A stretch of DNA of 25,531 nucleotides from Bacteroidales bacterium (GCA_026985625.1 JALSQC010000375.1:1-25531); one strand, 5' to 3'. Positions 7,850-16,408 are shown, counted from the first letter of the stretch. Notes: generated by a model not told the origin, from the letters alone. Numbers and translations: made by a program.

Positions 7850-8899
7850 ATGAGAAAACTTTTTAAAATATTATTAAAAATAATAATAATATTAATCATT
7901 ATTATAACCATAATAACATTATATTTTACAATATCCGATTACAATCCCGACAAAAAAATAATTATCTCGCAAGGCGAAAATGTAACCCCTTTAGAAAATA
8001 AAAAAATAACTATTTTATCGTGGAATATAGGTTATGCCGGACTTGGCAATAATATGGATTTTTTTTACGATGGCGGAAAAAAAGTTAAAGATACAAAACA
8101 ACAAACATTAAAAAACTTAAACAAAATAAAAACTATACTCGACGATTACTCGTATGTAGATTTTATACTATTACAAGAAGTTGACGTAAACTCAAAACGT
8201 TCGTATTACATAAACGAAAAAGATACCATTAGCAAACAATTAGATAATTTTATATCGTTTTTTGCTACAAACTACAAAGTTCAATATATACCATTTCCTA
8301 TAAGTTCGCCTTTAGGCAAAGTCGAATCAGGGCTAATTACATACAGCAAAAACATTCCTGTATCATCAGTAAGATATAAATATCCCGGAAACTATAATTG
8401 GCCAAAAAAATTATTTTTACTCGACCGCTGTTTTATCTGTAACAGATATCCTGTTAACAACGGAAAACAATTAATAATAATAAATACACATAATTCTGCC
8501 TACGATAAAAACGGAAATCTAAGACAAAAACAACTTAATTTTTTAAAAAAATTTATAACCCAAGAATATAACAAAGGTAATTACGTAATTGTTGCAGGCG
8601 ATTGGAACGAAAATCCTCCCGATTTTAACAAAATAAAACACAAAAAATATAAAATACTAAAATTAAAATCCATTAATAAAAATTTTATGCCAAAAGATTG
8701 GAAATGGATTTTTGACCCCAAAACACCAACAAATCGCTCATTATCAAGTAGATATAATAAAAATACTACAAAAAAAACAATAATAGATTTTTTTCTGATA
8801 AGTCCTAATATAAAAAATACCGAAATAAAAACAATAAATTTAGATTTTGAAAACAGCGACCATCAGCCGATTTTAGGCGAATTTAAATTAAAAAATTAA
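7850..8899 (+). CDS. membrane-anchored endonuclease/exonuclease/phosphatase family protein
   Basis: 349-residue protein of the EEP (DNase I / inositol phosphatase) fold, Mg-dependent phosphodiesterases or phosphomonoesterases. One strong N-terminal hydrophobic helix (about 7-28, almost all Ile/Leu) should anchor it in the inner membrane with the catalytic domain outside. Fold motifs occur in order: N59 in ILSWNIGY, E110 in LLQEVD, H214 in INTHNS, D251 and N253 in AGDWNEN, IDFFLIS near residue 311, and D337-H338 in NSDHQPI. All active-site residues are present. The substrate is not determined; nucleic acid, phospholipid headgroups and inositol phosphates are all handled by this fold. It stands alone between two terminators or promoters. 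No adjacent gene hints at the pathway. Confidence 0.85.
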   Translation: MRKLFKILLKIIIILIIIITIITLYFTISDYNPDKKIIISQGENVTPLENKKITILSWNIGYAGLGNNMDFFYDGGKKVKDTKQQTLKNLNKIKTILDDYSYVDFILLQEVDVNSKRSYYINEKDTISKQLDNFISFFATNYKVQYIPFPISSPLGKVESGLITYSKNIPVSSVRYKYPGNYNWPKKLFLLDRCFICNRYPVNNGKQLIIINTHNSAYDKNGNLRQKQLNFLKKFITQEYNKGNYVIVAGDWNENPPDFNKIKHKKYKILKLKSINKNFMPKDWKWIFDPKTPTNRSLSSRYNKNTTKKTIIDFFLISPNIKNTEIKTINLDFENSDHQPILGEFKLKN

Positions 8900-8926
8900 T
8901 AATTTGTTAAAATTTTAAATACTTTT

Positions 8927-8957
8927 TTTGATTTTAAAAAATAACATATTATATTAG
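8927..8957 (+). promoter_or_regulatory. promoter for the secreted protein at 8988
   Basis: A TTTG at 8927-8930 is followed after exactly 19 nt by TATATTAG (8950-8957), which matches TAnnTTTG at seven of eight positions. The distance to the ATG is 30 nt. Spacing and placement fit a Bacteroidota housekeeping promoter. Confidence 0.5.
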
Positions 8958-8987
8958 CATAATATTGTATTTTTAATAAATTTAAGC

Positions 8988-9770
8988 ATGAAGAGAACAA
9001 TAATTTCTTTTCTTTTTATAATTTTTTCACTAGTTTCGTTTGCCGGAGAAATAACTCTTAACGGTATATTTCAAGGTAAAAACTTGTATGTTATGAATCC
9101 TTTTTCGTCTTCGGGAGTTGGTTTTTGCGTATACGAGGTTACAGTTAACGGAAAAGTAACTACAGACGAAATAAACTCAAGTGCCTTTGAGATTGACTTA
9201 TCGGTTTTTCAATTTAAAATAGGCGACAAACTTGTTGTAAAAATTAAACATAAAGAAAATTGTATGCCAAAAGTTTTAAACCCTGAGGTTTTAAAACCAA
9301 AAAGTACTTTTAATACTGTTAGCATTGGTGTTAATAACAACAAACTAACATGGACAACTACCGGCGAAGCAGGTGAATTACCATACATTGTAGAACAATA
9401 CCGATGGAATAAATGGGTAAAAATAGGTAAAGTTAACGGAAAAGGAACGGCAGGGTCTAATACATACTCAATAACGGTGCACCCACATTCGGGAAATAAC
9501 AGGTTTAGAGTTAAGCAAATTGATTTTACCAAAAAACCTCATTACTCAAAAGAAGCAAAATTTAGGTCATTATCGCCTCCAATAACTTTTTCGCCAAAGA
9601 AAGTTACTACCGAAATTAATTTTACCGGCGAAACAATGTATGAAATATACAATAATTACGGAAACTTAGTATTAAAAGGATATGGTTCAAAAATTGATGT
9701 CTCTAAATTAAAAAAAGGAGAATATTTCTTAAATTACGACAACACAATGGATACTTTTAAAAAGAAATAA
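8988..9770 (+). CDS. secreted protein with T9SS-like C-terminal region
   Basis: 260-residue exported protein of unknown function. A Sec signal peptide occupies residues 1-19 with cleavage after SFA-G. The mature part looks all-beta, with two possible Ig- or fibronectin-type modules (about 20-95, with one cysteine in each half at 47 and 92, and about 108-195). The last 55 residues contain YEIYNNYGNLVLKGYG, then IDVSKLKKGEYFLNY and a lysine end. This follows the pattern of type IX secretion sorting domains (v-y-d-x-x-G-x-x-v ... i-d-v-s-x-L-x-x-G-x-Y-x-l ... k-f-x-K), though it is shorter than a full type A domain. It would then be surface-attached or released. It has its own promoter and a bidirectional terminator 23 nt after the stop. 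Export is firm, T9SS dependence is inferred, and the molecular role is unknown. Confidence 0.8.
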   Translation: MKRTIISFLFIIFSLVSFAGEITLNGIFQGKNLYVMNPFSSSGVGFCVYEVTVNGKVTTDEINSSAFEIDLSVFQFKIGDKLVVKIKHKENCMPKVLNPEVLKPKSTFNTVSIGVNNNKLTWTTTGEAGELPYIVEQYRWNKWVKIGKVNGKGTAGSNTYSITVHPHSGNNRFRVKQIDFTKKPHYSKEAKFRSLSPPITFSPKKVTTEINFTGETMYEIYNNYGNLVLKGYGSKIDVSKLKKGEYFLNYDNTMDTFKKK

Positions 9771-9792
9771 CTATTTATTGATTAAATACACA

Positions 9793-9821
9793 AAAAAAGC
9801 TACCTTAAAGGTAGCTTTTTT
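9793..9821. terminator. bidirectional terminator between 8988 gene and tRNA-Val
   Basis: A hairpin with 14-base arms, 9793-9806 and 9808-9821, around a GCTACCTT/AAGGTAGC core. It is flanked by an A tract on the left and a T tract on the right, so it gives a U-tailed stem in both directions. It sits 22 nt after the stop of the plus-strand secreted-protein gene and just beyond the 3' end of the minus-strand tRNA, and probably serves both. Confidence 0.9.
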
Positions 9822-9824
9822 ATT

Positions 9825-9902
9825 TGGTGGGAATTACTGGATTCGAACCAGTGACCCCCTGCTTGTAAGGCAGGTGCTCTGAACCAGCTGAGCTAAACTC
9901 CC
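9825..9902 (-). tRNA. tRNA-Val (anticodon TAC)
   Basis: The minus strand folds as a full cloverleaf of 78 nt including an encoded CCA. The acceptor is GGGAGTT with AATTCCC (one G-T pair), the D stem is GCTC/GAGC, the anticodon arm is CCTGC-CTTACAA-GCAGG with anticodon TAC, and the T arm is ACTGG-TTCGAAT-CCAGT. The discriminator is A, followed by CCA at 9825-9827. A consensus promoter lies immediately upstream. Confidence 0.97.
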
Positions 9903-9912
9903 AAAGCGGTTG

Positions 9913-9943
9913 CAAAGATAATGTTGTTTTTTATTTATACAAA
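9913..9943 (-). promoter_or_regulatory. consensus promoter for tRNA-Val
   Basis: On the minus strand TTTG (9943-9940), a 19-nt spacer and TATCTTTG (9920-9913) form a perfect Bacteroidota primary-sigma promoter. The predicted start near 9906 is only about four bases before the mature tRNA 5' end at 9902. This is the clearest promoter in the window and fixes the consensus used for the others. Confidence 0.85.
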
Positions 9944-9964
9944 AAAAATATCGTATTTTTTTAA

Positions 9965-11353
9965 TTATATTGTAACTCCTATTAATGTAGCCGACGATGC
10001 ATCGGTAATTTTTACATTTACATAATCGCCTTTTTTATAATTCTTTTTAGGAAAAACAACAACTTTGTTTTGCGATGTTCGTCCAAAAAGTTCTTCGGTA
10101 GATTTTTTTGATGTTCCCTCTATTAAAACCTCAAAAGTTTTTCCTATATCTTTTTGTTTTACACTTTTTGATATTTTATTTTGAAGGTTAATAATCTCGG
10201 TTAATCTTCGCGATTTTATTTCCTCGGGCACATCGTCTTTAAAATTTCGGGCAGCATAGGTATTTGGACGTTCCGAATATTTAAACATAAATCCCAAATC
10301 GAATTGTGCAAATTCCAACAACGATAAAGTTTGTTTATGATCGTCTTCGGTTTCGCTACAAAAACCCGAAATAATATCTGTTGTAATTGCACAATCTGGA
10401 AGTATTTCTTTAATTTTTAAAATTCTATTTTTATACCATTCGGCAGTATAGCCACGTTTCATTTTTTCTAATATTCGCGAGCTTCCCGATTGAGCAGGAA
10501 AATGTATATGCTTACAAATATTTTTATATTTTGCCATTGTATAAAGAACCTCGTCAGTCATATCTTGAGGATATGATGTAGAAAATCGTACTCGCAAAGA
10601 CGGACTTACTTTTGCTGTTAGTTCTAAAAGTTTTGCAAAATTTACCTTTTTGCCGGTTTTGGTATCTTCCCAATTATATTTATCTACATTTTGTCCGAGT
10701 AAAGTAACATCTTTGTATCCGTTTTTTACTAAATCCTTAGCTTCTTCGATTATAGATTCGGGATTACGACTACGTTCTCGTCCTCGAGTAAAAGGAACAA
10801 CGCAATAGGAACACATATTATCGCAACCTCTCATTATTGATATAAATGCTGTTATTCCGTTAGACGAATAACGCACAGGGGATATATCGGCATAAGTTTC
10901 TTCGCGTGATAAAAGAACATTAACGGCTTTTTGTCCTGTTTTGGCAATTTTTATAAGATTTGGCAAATCGCGGTAAGCGTCGGGTCCAACTATAATATCT
11001 ATAAGTTTTTCTTGTTCTAATAATTTATTTTTTAATCGTTCGGCCATACAGCCTATAACTCCTATTATTAAATACGGTTTTGTTTTTTTTATTTTTTTAA
11101 AAATTTGCAATCTGCCTCTTATTCGCTGTTCGGCATTATCGCGTATAGAGCAAGTGTTTATAAAAATAATATCGGCTGAGTTTATATCGTCGGTTGTGGA
11201 AAATCCGTTATCTGCTAATATCGACACAACAAGTTCGCTATCGGCAACATTCATCTGACAACCGTATGTTTCGATATATAATTTTTTATTTCCGCCTGAT
11301 TTTATTGTTGGAGATATGTTGTTAATTTTTTTTGTTTTAATATAGTCTGTCAT
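9965..11353 (-). CDS. miaB: tRNA-2-methylthio-N6-dimethylallyladenosine synthase
   Basis: Radical-SAM methylthiotransferase that adds the 2-methylthio group to i6A37 in tRNAs reading UNN codons. The three-domain order is clear over 462 residues. The N-terminal UPF0004 domain carries the auxiliary-cluster cysteines C32 (YGCQMNVADSE), C68 (NTCSIRDNA) and C102 (GCMAER). The radical-SAM core has C177-x3-C181-x2-C184 in RGCDNMCSYC, followed by PFTRGRERSR. A C-terminal TRAM domain spans about 398-462. YSERPNTYA near 365 is also typical of MiaB rather than of RimO or MtaB. The first 22 residues form a family-variable extension. It has a possible promoter inside the terminator of the upstream trxB gene, and ends 62 nt before tRNA-Val. 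Confidence 0.95.
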   Translation of the reverse strand: MTDYIKTKKINNISPTIKSGGNKKLYIETYGCQMNVADSELVVSILADNGFSTTDDINSADIIFINTCSIRDNAEQRIRGRLQIFKKIKKTKPYLIIGVIGCMAERLKNKLLEQEKLIDIIVGPDAYRDLPNLIKIAKTGQKAVNVLLSREETYADISPVRYSSNGITAFISIMRGCDNMCSYCVVPFTRGRERSRNPESIIEEAKDLVKNGYKDVTLLGQNVDKYNWEDTKTGKKVNFAKLLELTAKVSPSLRVRFSTSYPQDMTDEVLYTMAKYKNICKHIHFPAQSGSSRILEKMKRGYTAEWYKNRILKIKEILPDCAITTDIISGFCSETEDDHKQTLSLLEFAQFDLGFMFKYSERPNTYAARNFKDDVPEEIKSRRLTEIINLQNKISKSVKQKDIGKTFEVLIEGTSKKSTEELFGRTSQNKVVVFPKKNYKKGDYVNVKITDASSATLIGVTI

Positions 11354-11364
11354 AATATTTAATT

Positions 11365-11419
11365 AAAAAATTGCCTGATTTTAACTTGCTAAGTTTATTA
11401 TTACAAGTTAATCAGGCAA
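11365..11419 (-). terminator. terminator after trxB
   Basis: On the minus strand the arms 11419-11404 (TTGCCTGATTAACTTG) and 11388-11371 (its complement with two extra A residues) enclose a 15-nt loop and are followed by a run of six T (11370-11365). It ends the long minus-strand cluster at trxB. The miaB ATG is only 11 nt beyond the T run. Confidence 0.8.
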
Positions 11420-11424
11420 ATTTA
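11417..11424 (-). promoter_or_regulatory. -7 element for miaB, embedded in the trxB terminator
   Basis: On the minus strand this reads TAAATTTG, a perfect TAnnTTTG. Its last four bases are the start of the upstream arm of the trxB terminator. The predicted start, near 11410, would fall inside that arm, so miaB transcripts would lack the full hairpin. No clear TTTG is found at -33, so support is moderate. Confidence 0.45.
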
Positions 11425-11449
11425 AGATGATTTTTTATATGATTAATAT

Positions 11450-12427
11450 TTATGACAAAAATTTTTCGGCATCTAAAGCGGCTTTACAACCCGAACCTGC
11501 AGCTGTAATAGCTTGTTTGTATGTTGGGTCCATTACGTCGCCTGCGGCAAATACTCCTTCGACATTAGTTTTTGAGCTTGTTCCTATTGTTTTTATATAT
11601 CCTTCGTTATCGGTCTCAATCCATTTGCTAAATAGTTGTGATTGAGGTTTATGACCTATTGCAACAAAAAATCCGTCGATATCTATTTTAACTTCTTTTC
11701 CTTTGTTATCGAGTATAGCACCTTTAACAACTGTATCGCCTATAATTTCTTTTGTAACGTGTTCGTAAAGAACAGTTATATTTGGAGTTTCTTCTACTTT
11801 TTTTATCATTGCTTTTGATGCTCTCATATAGTCTTTACGGATTATCATATATACTTTATTACATAATCCTGCAAGATATGTTGCTTCTTCGGCAGCTGTA
11901 TCTCCGCCTCCTACAACTGCAACGTCTTTTCCTTTATAAAAAAATCCATCGCAAGTAGCACATGCCGAAACTCCCGAGCCTTTAAATTTTTCTTCTGATT
12001 CTAATCCAAGATATTTTGCTGTTGCTCCGGTTGCTATTATAATTGCTTGAGCATCGATTTGATGTTTTTCGTCAACAATTACTCTAAACGGACGTTTCGA
12101 TAAATCTACAGACGATACTATTCCCCAGCGACTTTCGGCACCAAAGCGTTCGGCTTGAGCTTTTAAATCGTCCATCATAACAGGTCCGGTAACTCCTTCG
12201 GGATATCCGGGAAAATTTTCTACCTCGGTTGTTGTTGTTAGTTGTCCTCCGGGTTCTAAACCTTGATACATAACCGGTTTTAGGTTTGCTCGTGCTGCAT
12301 AAATCGCTGCTGTATAACCTGCAGGTCCCGAACCGATTATTAAACATTTTATTTTTTCTATTTCTTTACTTAGTTCTTGTTTTTGCGGTTTATCATCTAA
12401 ACCTTCCATTTTTTGAAAAAAAGCCAT
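11450..12427 (-). CDS. trxB: thioredoxin-disulfide reductase
   Basis: Cytoplasmic FAD-dependent enzyme that uses NADPH to reduce thioredoxin. Over 325 residues it shows the FAD-binding GSGPAGYTAA (32-41), GQLTTTTEVENFPG (61-74), the redox-active pair C156-x-x-C159 in ACATCDG, the NADPH-binding GGGDTAAEEA (173-182), RKDYMRASK (197-205) and the C-terminal FAD motif FAAGDVMDP. The protein starts with about 26 charged residues before the first strand, longer than most TrxB proteins; an internal Met at residue 7 is an alternative start. It follows the DUF4249 lipoprotein gene by 13 nt, so it appears to be the last gene of the TonB-receptor transcript rather than being paired with trxA. A terminator follows. 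Confidence 0.95.
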   Translation of the reverse strand: MAFFQKMEGLDDKPQKQELSKEIEKIKCLIIGSGPAGYTAAIYAARANLKPVMYQGLEPGGQLTTTTEVENFPGYPEGVTGPVMMDDLKAQAERFGAESRWGIVSSVDLSKRPFRVIVDEKHQIDAQAIIIATGATAKYLGLESEEKFKGSGVSACATCDGFFYKGKDVAVVGGGDTAAEEATYLAGLCNKVYMIIRKDYMRASKAMIKKVEETPNITVLYEHVTKEIIGDTVVKGAILDNKGKEVKIDIDGFFVAIGHKPQSQLFSKWIETDNEGYIKTIGTSSKTNVEGVFAAGDVMDPTYKQAITAAGSGCKAALDAEKFLS

Positions 12428-12440
12428 AGTTTTTTGTGTT

Positions 12441-13352
12441 TTAATTTATTATTATTGAATTATCTATATATACAGTATCAAATGCTGCTCCATAGCCGCC
12501 CCATACACCTAAAGCTCCTCCTTTTATATTTGTTTTAACTGTTACGGGTGAAGCAAATGGATTTCCGTCAGTAGCATTTTGCAGTTCTATCGAATACCAA
12601 AATTTATAATGTTCTACATCAAGCGAACAAAATTTTAAAACAACGGTTTCGCCTTTTAAAAACACCCAACGCGGGACAGCTTCTTTTGTTTGGTCACTTT
12701 CTTCGCCTGTTGCAGGATTATATCCTCGTGATATTTGGTATTCTACACTCTGTCCGTTAAAGTATTGGTCGTCGGCAACCGAATTATAAGGGTGAACAAA
12801 TACATTATCTTTTCCTATTGTTTTAGAAAATAATCTGTAATAGTTTCCTATTGTATCGGGGTCGGTAGCATACATCCACAAAAATCCTGTTGAGTCGTCG
12901 GCTGTATTCGGAAATCGTAATTTAAATTTAACGCTATCTAATGGAACAGGGTTTGGAATTGTTGTTGTTGCAGTGTATGTTTTTCCCTTAATTATTGCTT
13001 TTAGTTTGTATGTTTTTCCTATTTCTCCTTTTATGTTTCCTTGATATTTTATAGGTATAAAACTGTTAAAATCAACAACAAGGTGCATTGTGTCTATAAT
13101 ATTATCGTGAGTAACGGTTATTACTGCATTACTATCTATAACAATCATATTAATTAAAGTGTTTGTATCGACTTTATCGAAGTATGCTATGTTTTTTGTT
13201 ACATAAAGATATGGGTATTGTCCGTTTTCGATAATTCCCTCTAACACTATTTTATCCTCGGGTTTTGGCAAGTCAACAGTTATATCTTTTTCGCAAGATG
13301 TAATAATTAGTATAAAAATTAACGATAATATTTTAAATAATTTTTTTTCCAT
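12441..13352 (-). CDS. DUF4249 family lipoprotein
   Basis: 303-residue lipoprotein with a type II signal peptide; the lipobox IITSC places the lipidated residue at C20. The start of the mature protein (EKDITVDLPKPEDKIVLEG) matches DUF4249, a Bacteroidota family whose genes usually lie beside a TonB-dependent receptor. That neighbour lies 3 nt upstream here. By analogy with SusD beside SusC, DUF4249 proteins are thought to be surface partners of the receptor, but no function is established. The rest looks like two beta-sandwich modules, with conserved TTIPNPVPLDSVKF (about 125-138) and HYKFWYSIELQ near residue 246, followed by GNPFASPV. Length is within the family range. It sits between the receptor and trxB, all in one probable transcript. 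Confidence 0.85.
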   Translation of the reverse strand: MEKKLFKILSLIFILIITSCEKDITVDLPKPEDKIVLEGIIENGQYPYLYVTKNIAYFDKVDTNTLINMIVIDSNAVITVTHDNIIDTMHLVVDFNSFIPIKYQGNIKGEIGKTYKLKAIIKGKTYTATTTIPNPVPLDSVKFKLRFPNTADDSTGFLWMYATDPDTIGNYYRLFSKTIGKDNVFVHPYNSVADDQYFNGQSVEYQISRGYNPATGEESDQTKEAVPRWVFLKGETVVLKFCSLDVEHYKFWYSIELQNATDGNPFASPVTVKTNIKGGALGVWGGYGAAFDTVYIDNSIIIN

Positions 13353-13355
13353 TTT

Positions 13356-15716
13356 TTAAAAATTAAAATTCCATGTTATTGATGGTAATATTGGAAAAAG
13401 TGATACTTGTTTTGCTTTTATATCGAGGTTTCCTTCTACTAAACTACCTGTTGTTTCGTAATATATAAAATATGGGTTATGTCTGTTATAAACGTTATAT
13501 ACCGATAAATTCCATGTTGAATGTATTTTTTTATTTTTATGATTTGGCTTATATGTTATTGATATATCCATACGATGGTATGGAGCCATACGGTATGAAT
13601 TTCTGTCGCCGTATTCGTTAATAATTCTGCCATCAATTATATATCTACCTATAGGTAAAGTTAATGAATTTCCTGTTGCATAAACCCAAACAACTGAGAA
13701 TATCCATTTTTTATTAAGCTCGTGTGTTGCTATAAATGAAACATCGTGTCGTCTGTCGTATTTTGCGGGAAAGGGTTCTCCTAAGTTTAGGTCGGGAAAT
13801 GTTTTTGTTGTTTTTGATAGAGTGTAGCCAATCCACCCTGTTGTTTTTCCTAATCGTTTTTTTATAAAAAGTTCTACTCCGTATGATTTTCCTGTTCCAA
13901 ACACAAAGCTATTATCGGCATTTTGTCCTACATCTTCGCCCGGCATCGACCCGTCGGCATATTCTATTTGATTTTTAAGATCTTTATAATAAAGTTCTAT
14001 TGATGTCTCGAATACGTTGTCTTTAAAGTTTTTAAAATATCCTACGGAATATTGTGTCCCGAATTGTGGTTTTACAACTGTAGAACTTGGCACCCATAAA
14101 TCTGCAGGCATTGACATTGACGATGCAGATGCAAGGTGTATGTATTGATAATTTTGTGTGTATGATGCTTTTAACGACGAGTTGTAAGGCAAGCTGTAAC
14201 GTATTGACAAGCGGGGTTCTATATGTTTGTATATAACTATGTTCTCCCATTTGTCGTAATGTATTGTATCTTTTACTTGACCTAGTTCGTTGTTAATGTA
14301 TCGGTCGAATGGTCCTACTTGTTGAAATAATGTTCCACGAACTCCTGCATTTATTTTTATTTTATCGGTTAAATCAAAATCGTCGGTTATGTATATTGCT
14401 CCATCGTTTGCATATTCTTTAATAATTCCTCCTAGATTTAACTCGGTTTCGCCAATTTTTGCCGATACGCTACTTGGCTGAAATTCGTGAAAAATATAAT
14501 TTATTCCAAATTTTACATTGTTGCGTATTGTAGGGAAAAATGTAAAATCTATTTTTGCGTTGTAGTCTGTTATTCCCGAAAATAATTTAAGTTGAAAATC
14601 GTTTTGTGTGGCTCCAAAGCTAAAATCGTAGTTTGTATATATTAATGTTGTGTTCATAAATAATTTATCGGTAAATAAATGATTCCAACGTAACGAGCCT
14701 GTTGCATTTCCCCAATTAATGTCTGCTAAAAATCCACCCGACGGGCTTGTAAATTTAAACACATCGCGTCCGGTATAAGCACTTAGATATAATCGGTCTT
14801 TTTCTGATAATTTATAATTTATTTTGGCATTAAAATCGTAAAAATAGTATTTGCTGCCTTTTGCTTTAGCATCTTTTTTTATAAATGGTTGTATTATCAT
14901 ATCGGCATATGTTCTGCGTCCCGATATAATAAACGATGCTGTATCTTTTTTTATTGGTCCTTGTATTGTTAAACGCGACGATATCAGCCCTATTCCTCCA
15001 TCGGCTTGATATTTTTTCATATTACCGTTTTTCATTGATATATCGAGCACCGATGATAATCTTCCTCCATAGTTTGCCGGCATTCCTCCTTTTATTAAGT
15101 TTATGTCTTTAATAGCATCGGCATTAAATACCGAGAAAAAGCCAAATAAGTGTGATGCGTTGTAAACGGTTGCTTCGTCGAGTAGAATAAGGTTTTGGTC
15201 GGGTCCTCCGCCTCGCACATAAAAACCGGTGTTTCCTTCGCCTCCCGATTGAACGCCCGGAAGTAGTTGTATTGTTTTTAAAACGTCAACTTCGCCCATA
15301 AATGCAGGAAGTTCTTTTATTTTCTCGACAGGTAATTTTACCGCTCCCATTTGTGTGCTTTCGACATTTTTACCTCTTTCGCTGCTTATTACTATTTCTT
15401 TTGTTTGTATTATTTTTGGCTTAACGTTAATATTTAATTTTACATTTTTTGTTAAATCTATTTCTTTTGAAAAATCTTGATATCCTATAAAAGATACTTG
15501 TAGTGTGTATTTACCTTTTGGTAATGTAATTGAATAAAATCCGTATTGGTTTGATGTTGTTCCTTTTAATAGTTCTTTTATGTAAACGTTGGCTCCTATT
15601 AGTTCCTCGCCGCTTGAGTTATCTTTAACATATCCGCTTATTGTATATTTTTGAGCAAATATAATTGTTGATAAAAAAATGAATAATATTATTAATAAAT
15701 ATTTTTTGTTTACCAC
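13356..15716 (-). CDS. TonB-dependent receptor with CarboxypepD_reg-like domain
   Basis: 786-residue outer-membrane active transporter driven by the TonB complex. After a signal peptide (1-21, ending FAQ) comes a carboxypeptidase regulatory-like Ig domain (about 24-105, with SGYVKDNSSGEELIGANVY). A plug domain (about 125-230) includes LPAFMGEVDVLKTIQLLPGV, the GFYVRGGGPDQNLILLD stretch and the GGRLSSVLDI close. The remainder is a beta-barrel ending in phenylalanine. This architecture together with a DUF4249 neighbour defines a Bacteroidota receptor group distinct from SusCD; the substrate is unknown, and no polysaccharide enzymes lie nearby. The start is GTG at 15716, since an in-frame stop lies just upstream and no early ATG exists. 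It is 3 nt from the DUF4249 gene and 13 nt from rhomboid C. Confidence 0.92.
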   Translation of the reverse strand: MVNKKYLLIILFIFLSTIIFAQKYTISGYVKDNSSGEELIGANVYIKELLKGTTSNQYGFYSITLPKGKYTLQVSFIGYQDFSKEIDLTKNVKLNINVKPKIIQTKEIVISSERGKNVESTQMGAVKLPVEKIKELPAFMGEVDVLKTIQLLPGVQSGGEGNTGFYVRGGGPDQNLILLDEATVYNASHLFGFFSVFNADAIKDINLIKGGMPANYGGRLSSVLDISMKNGNMKKYQADGGIGLISSRLTIQGPIKKDTASFIISGRRTYADMIIQPFIKKDAKAKGSKYYFYDFNAKINYKLSEKDRLYLSAYTGRDVFKFTSPSGGFLADINWGNATGSLRWNHLFTDKLFMNTTLIYTNYDFSFGATQNDFQLKLFSGITDYNAKIDFTFFPTIRNNVKFGINYIFHEFQPSSVSAKIGETELNLGGIIKEYANDGAIYITDDFDLTDKIKINAGVRGTLFQQVGPFDRYINNELGQVKDTIHYDKWENIVIYKHIEPRLSIRYSLPYNSSLKASYTQNYQYIHLASASSMSMPADLWVPSSTVVKPQFGTQYSVGYFKNFKDNVFETSIELYYKDLKNQIEYADGSMPGEDVGQNADNSFVFGTGKSYGVELFIKKRLGKTTGWIGYTLSKTTKTFPDLNLGEPFPAKYDRRHDVSFIATHELNKKWIFSVVWVYATGNSLTLPIGRYIIDGRIINEYGDRNSYRMAPYHRMDISITYKPNHKNKKIHSTWNLSVYNVYNRHNPYFIYYETTGSLVEGNLDIKAKQVSLFPILPSITWNFNF

Positions 15717-15729
15717 TGTTTTTGTTTAA

Positions 15730-16329
15730 TTAAAAATTGTTTATAAAAACTTGTATTAATTCTGTTTTAACTAATAACGGAAAAATAAATCCAAATATTG
15801 ATCCTGATATATGAGCTGCATGTCCTATGTTATCGCTATTTTTTTTTGATAGTTTATATTCGTAAAACAGATATAATCCTCCAAATATTATTCCCGGAAT
15901 AGGCAAGATTCCAAAAAAATAAACGGGTTGCATTGGTGCAAAGAATATGGTTGCAAACAAAACTGCAGATATTGCTCCTGATGCTCCTACGGCACTATAT
16001 CCGTAATTGTCGCTATGTTTAAAATAATCGTATATACTTGATAGTATTAATCCTCCAAAGTATAGTTCTAAAAATAATAGTGTAGGGTTTTTTGACGGCA
16101 AATAATAATTAAAATATGATACAACAGCACTCCCGAAAGAGAATAATACAAACATATTTATAAATAAGTGCATATAATCGCCATGTAAAAAACCGTATGT
16201 TATAAATCTGTAAAATTGATTGCTGCGACGAATAATATATGGACTAAATAATAATTTGTTAAACAGTCCTCTGTCTTTAAAGGCTGTAATAGATATTAAT
16301 GTTGTTATTGCTATTATAATTATTATCAT
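15730..16329 (-). CDS. rhomboid intramembrane serine protease (C)
   Basis: Six-helix rhomboid that cleaves membrane proteins within or next to their transmembrane helices. With the ATG start at 16329 it has 199 residues; a TTG five codons earlier (16344) is possible but gives no better N-terminus. Family features are FRFITYGFLHGDYMHLFINM for helix 2 (written here in part: FLHGDYMHLFINM), catalytic S117 in GASGAIS, and catalytic H173 in HAAHISGSIFG. The active site is complete. It lies 13 nt upstream of the TonB receptor and is separated from the DUF4468 gene by 79 nt, the largest gap in the cluster. It differs clearly from rhomboids A and B, having neither a luminal insert nor a cytosolic tail. 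Substrates are unknown. Confidence 0.9.
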   Translation of the reverse strand: MIIIIIAITTLISITAFKDRGLFNKLLFSPYIIRRSNQFYRFITYGFLHGDYMHLFINMFVLFSFGSAVVSYFNYYLPSKNPTLLFLELYFGGLILSSIYDYFKHSDNYGYSAVGASGAISAVLFATIFFAPMQPVYFFGILPIPGIIFGGLYLFYEYKLSKKNSDNIGHAAHISGSIFGFIFPLLVKTELIQVFINNF

Positions 16330-16408
16330 AGGTATTTTGAGCAATTACAATATACATACCATTGTAAAATGCTCTGACATTTTTTCAGTTTTTTATGTTT
16401 TTATATTA

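Noticed and set aside
11427..11645. Plus-strand open frame over the 3' end of trxB
   Set aside because: It is antisense to conserved trxB coding sequence, with no promoter or motif of its own.
12084..12347. Second minus-strand frame inside trxB
   Set aside because: The translation is an Arg/Ser-rich frame shadow of a complete trxB gene with all motifs intact.
16330..16408. Small hairpin (TTACAAT/ATTGTAA) in the gap before rhomboid C, as a terminator splitting the cluster
   Set aside because: The stem is only seven A/T-rich pairs, with a nine-base loop and no T tract on the minus strand, so termination here is not supported.
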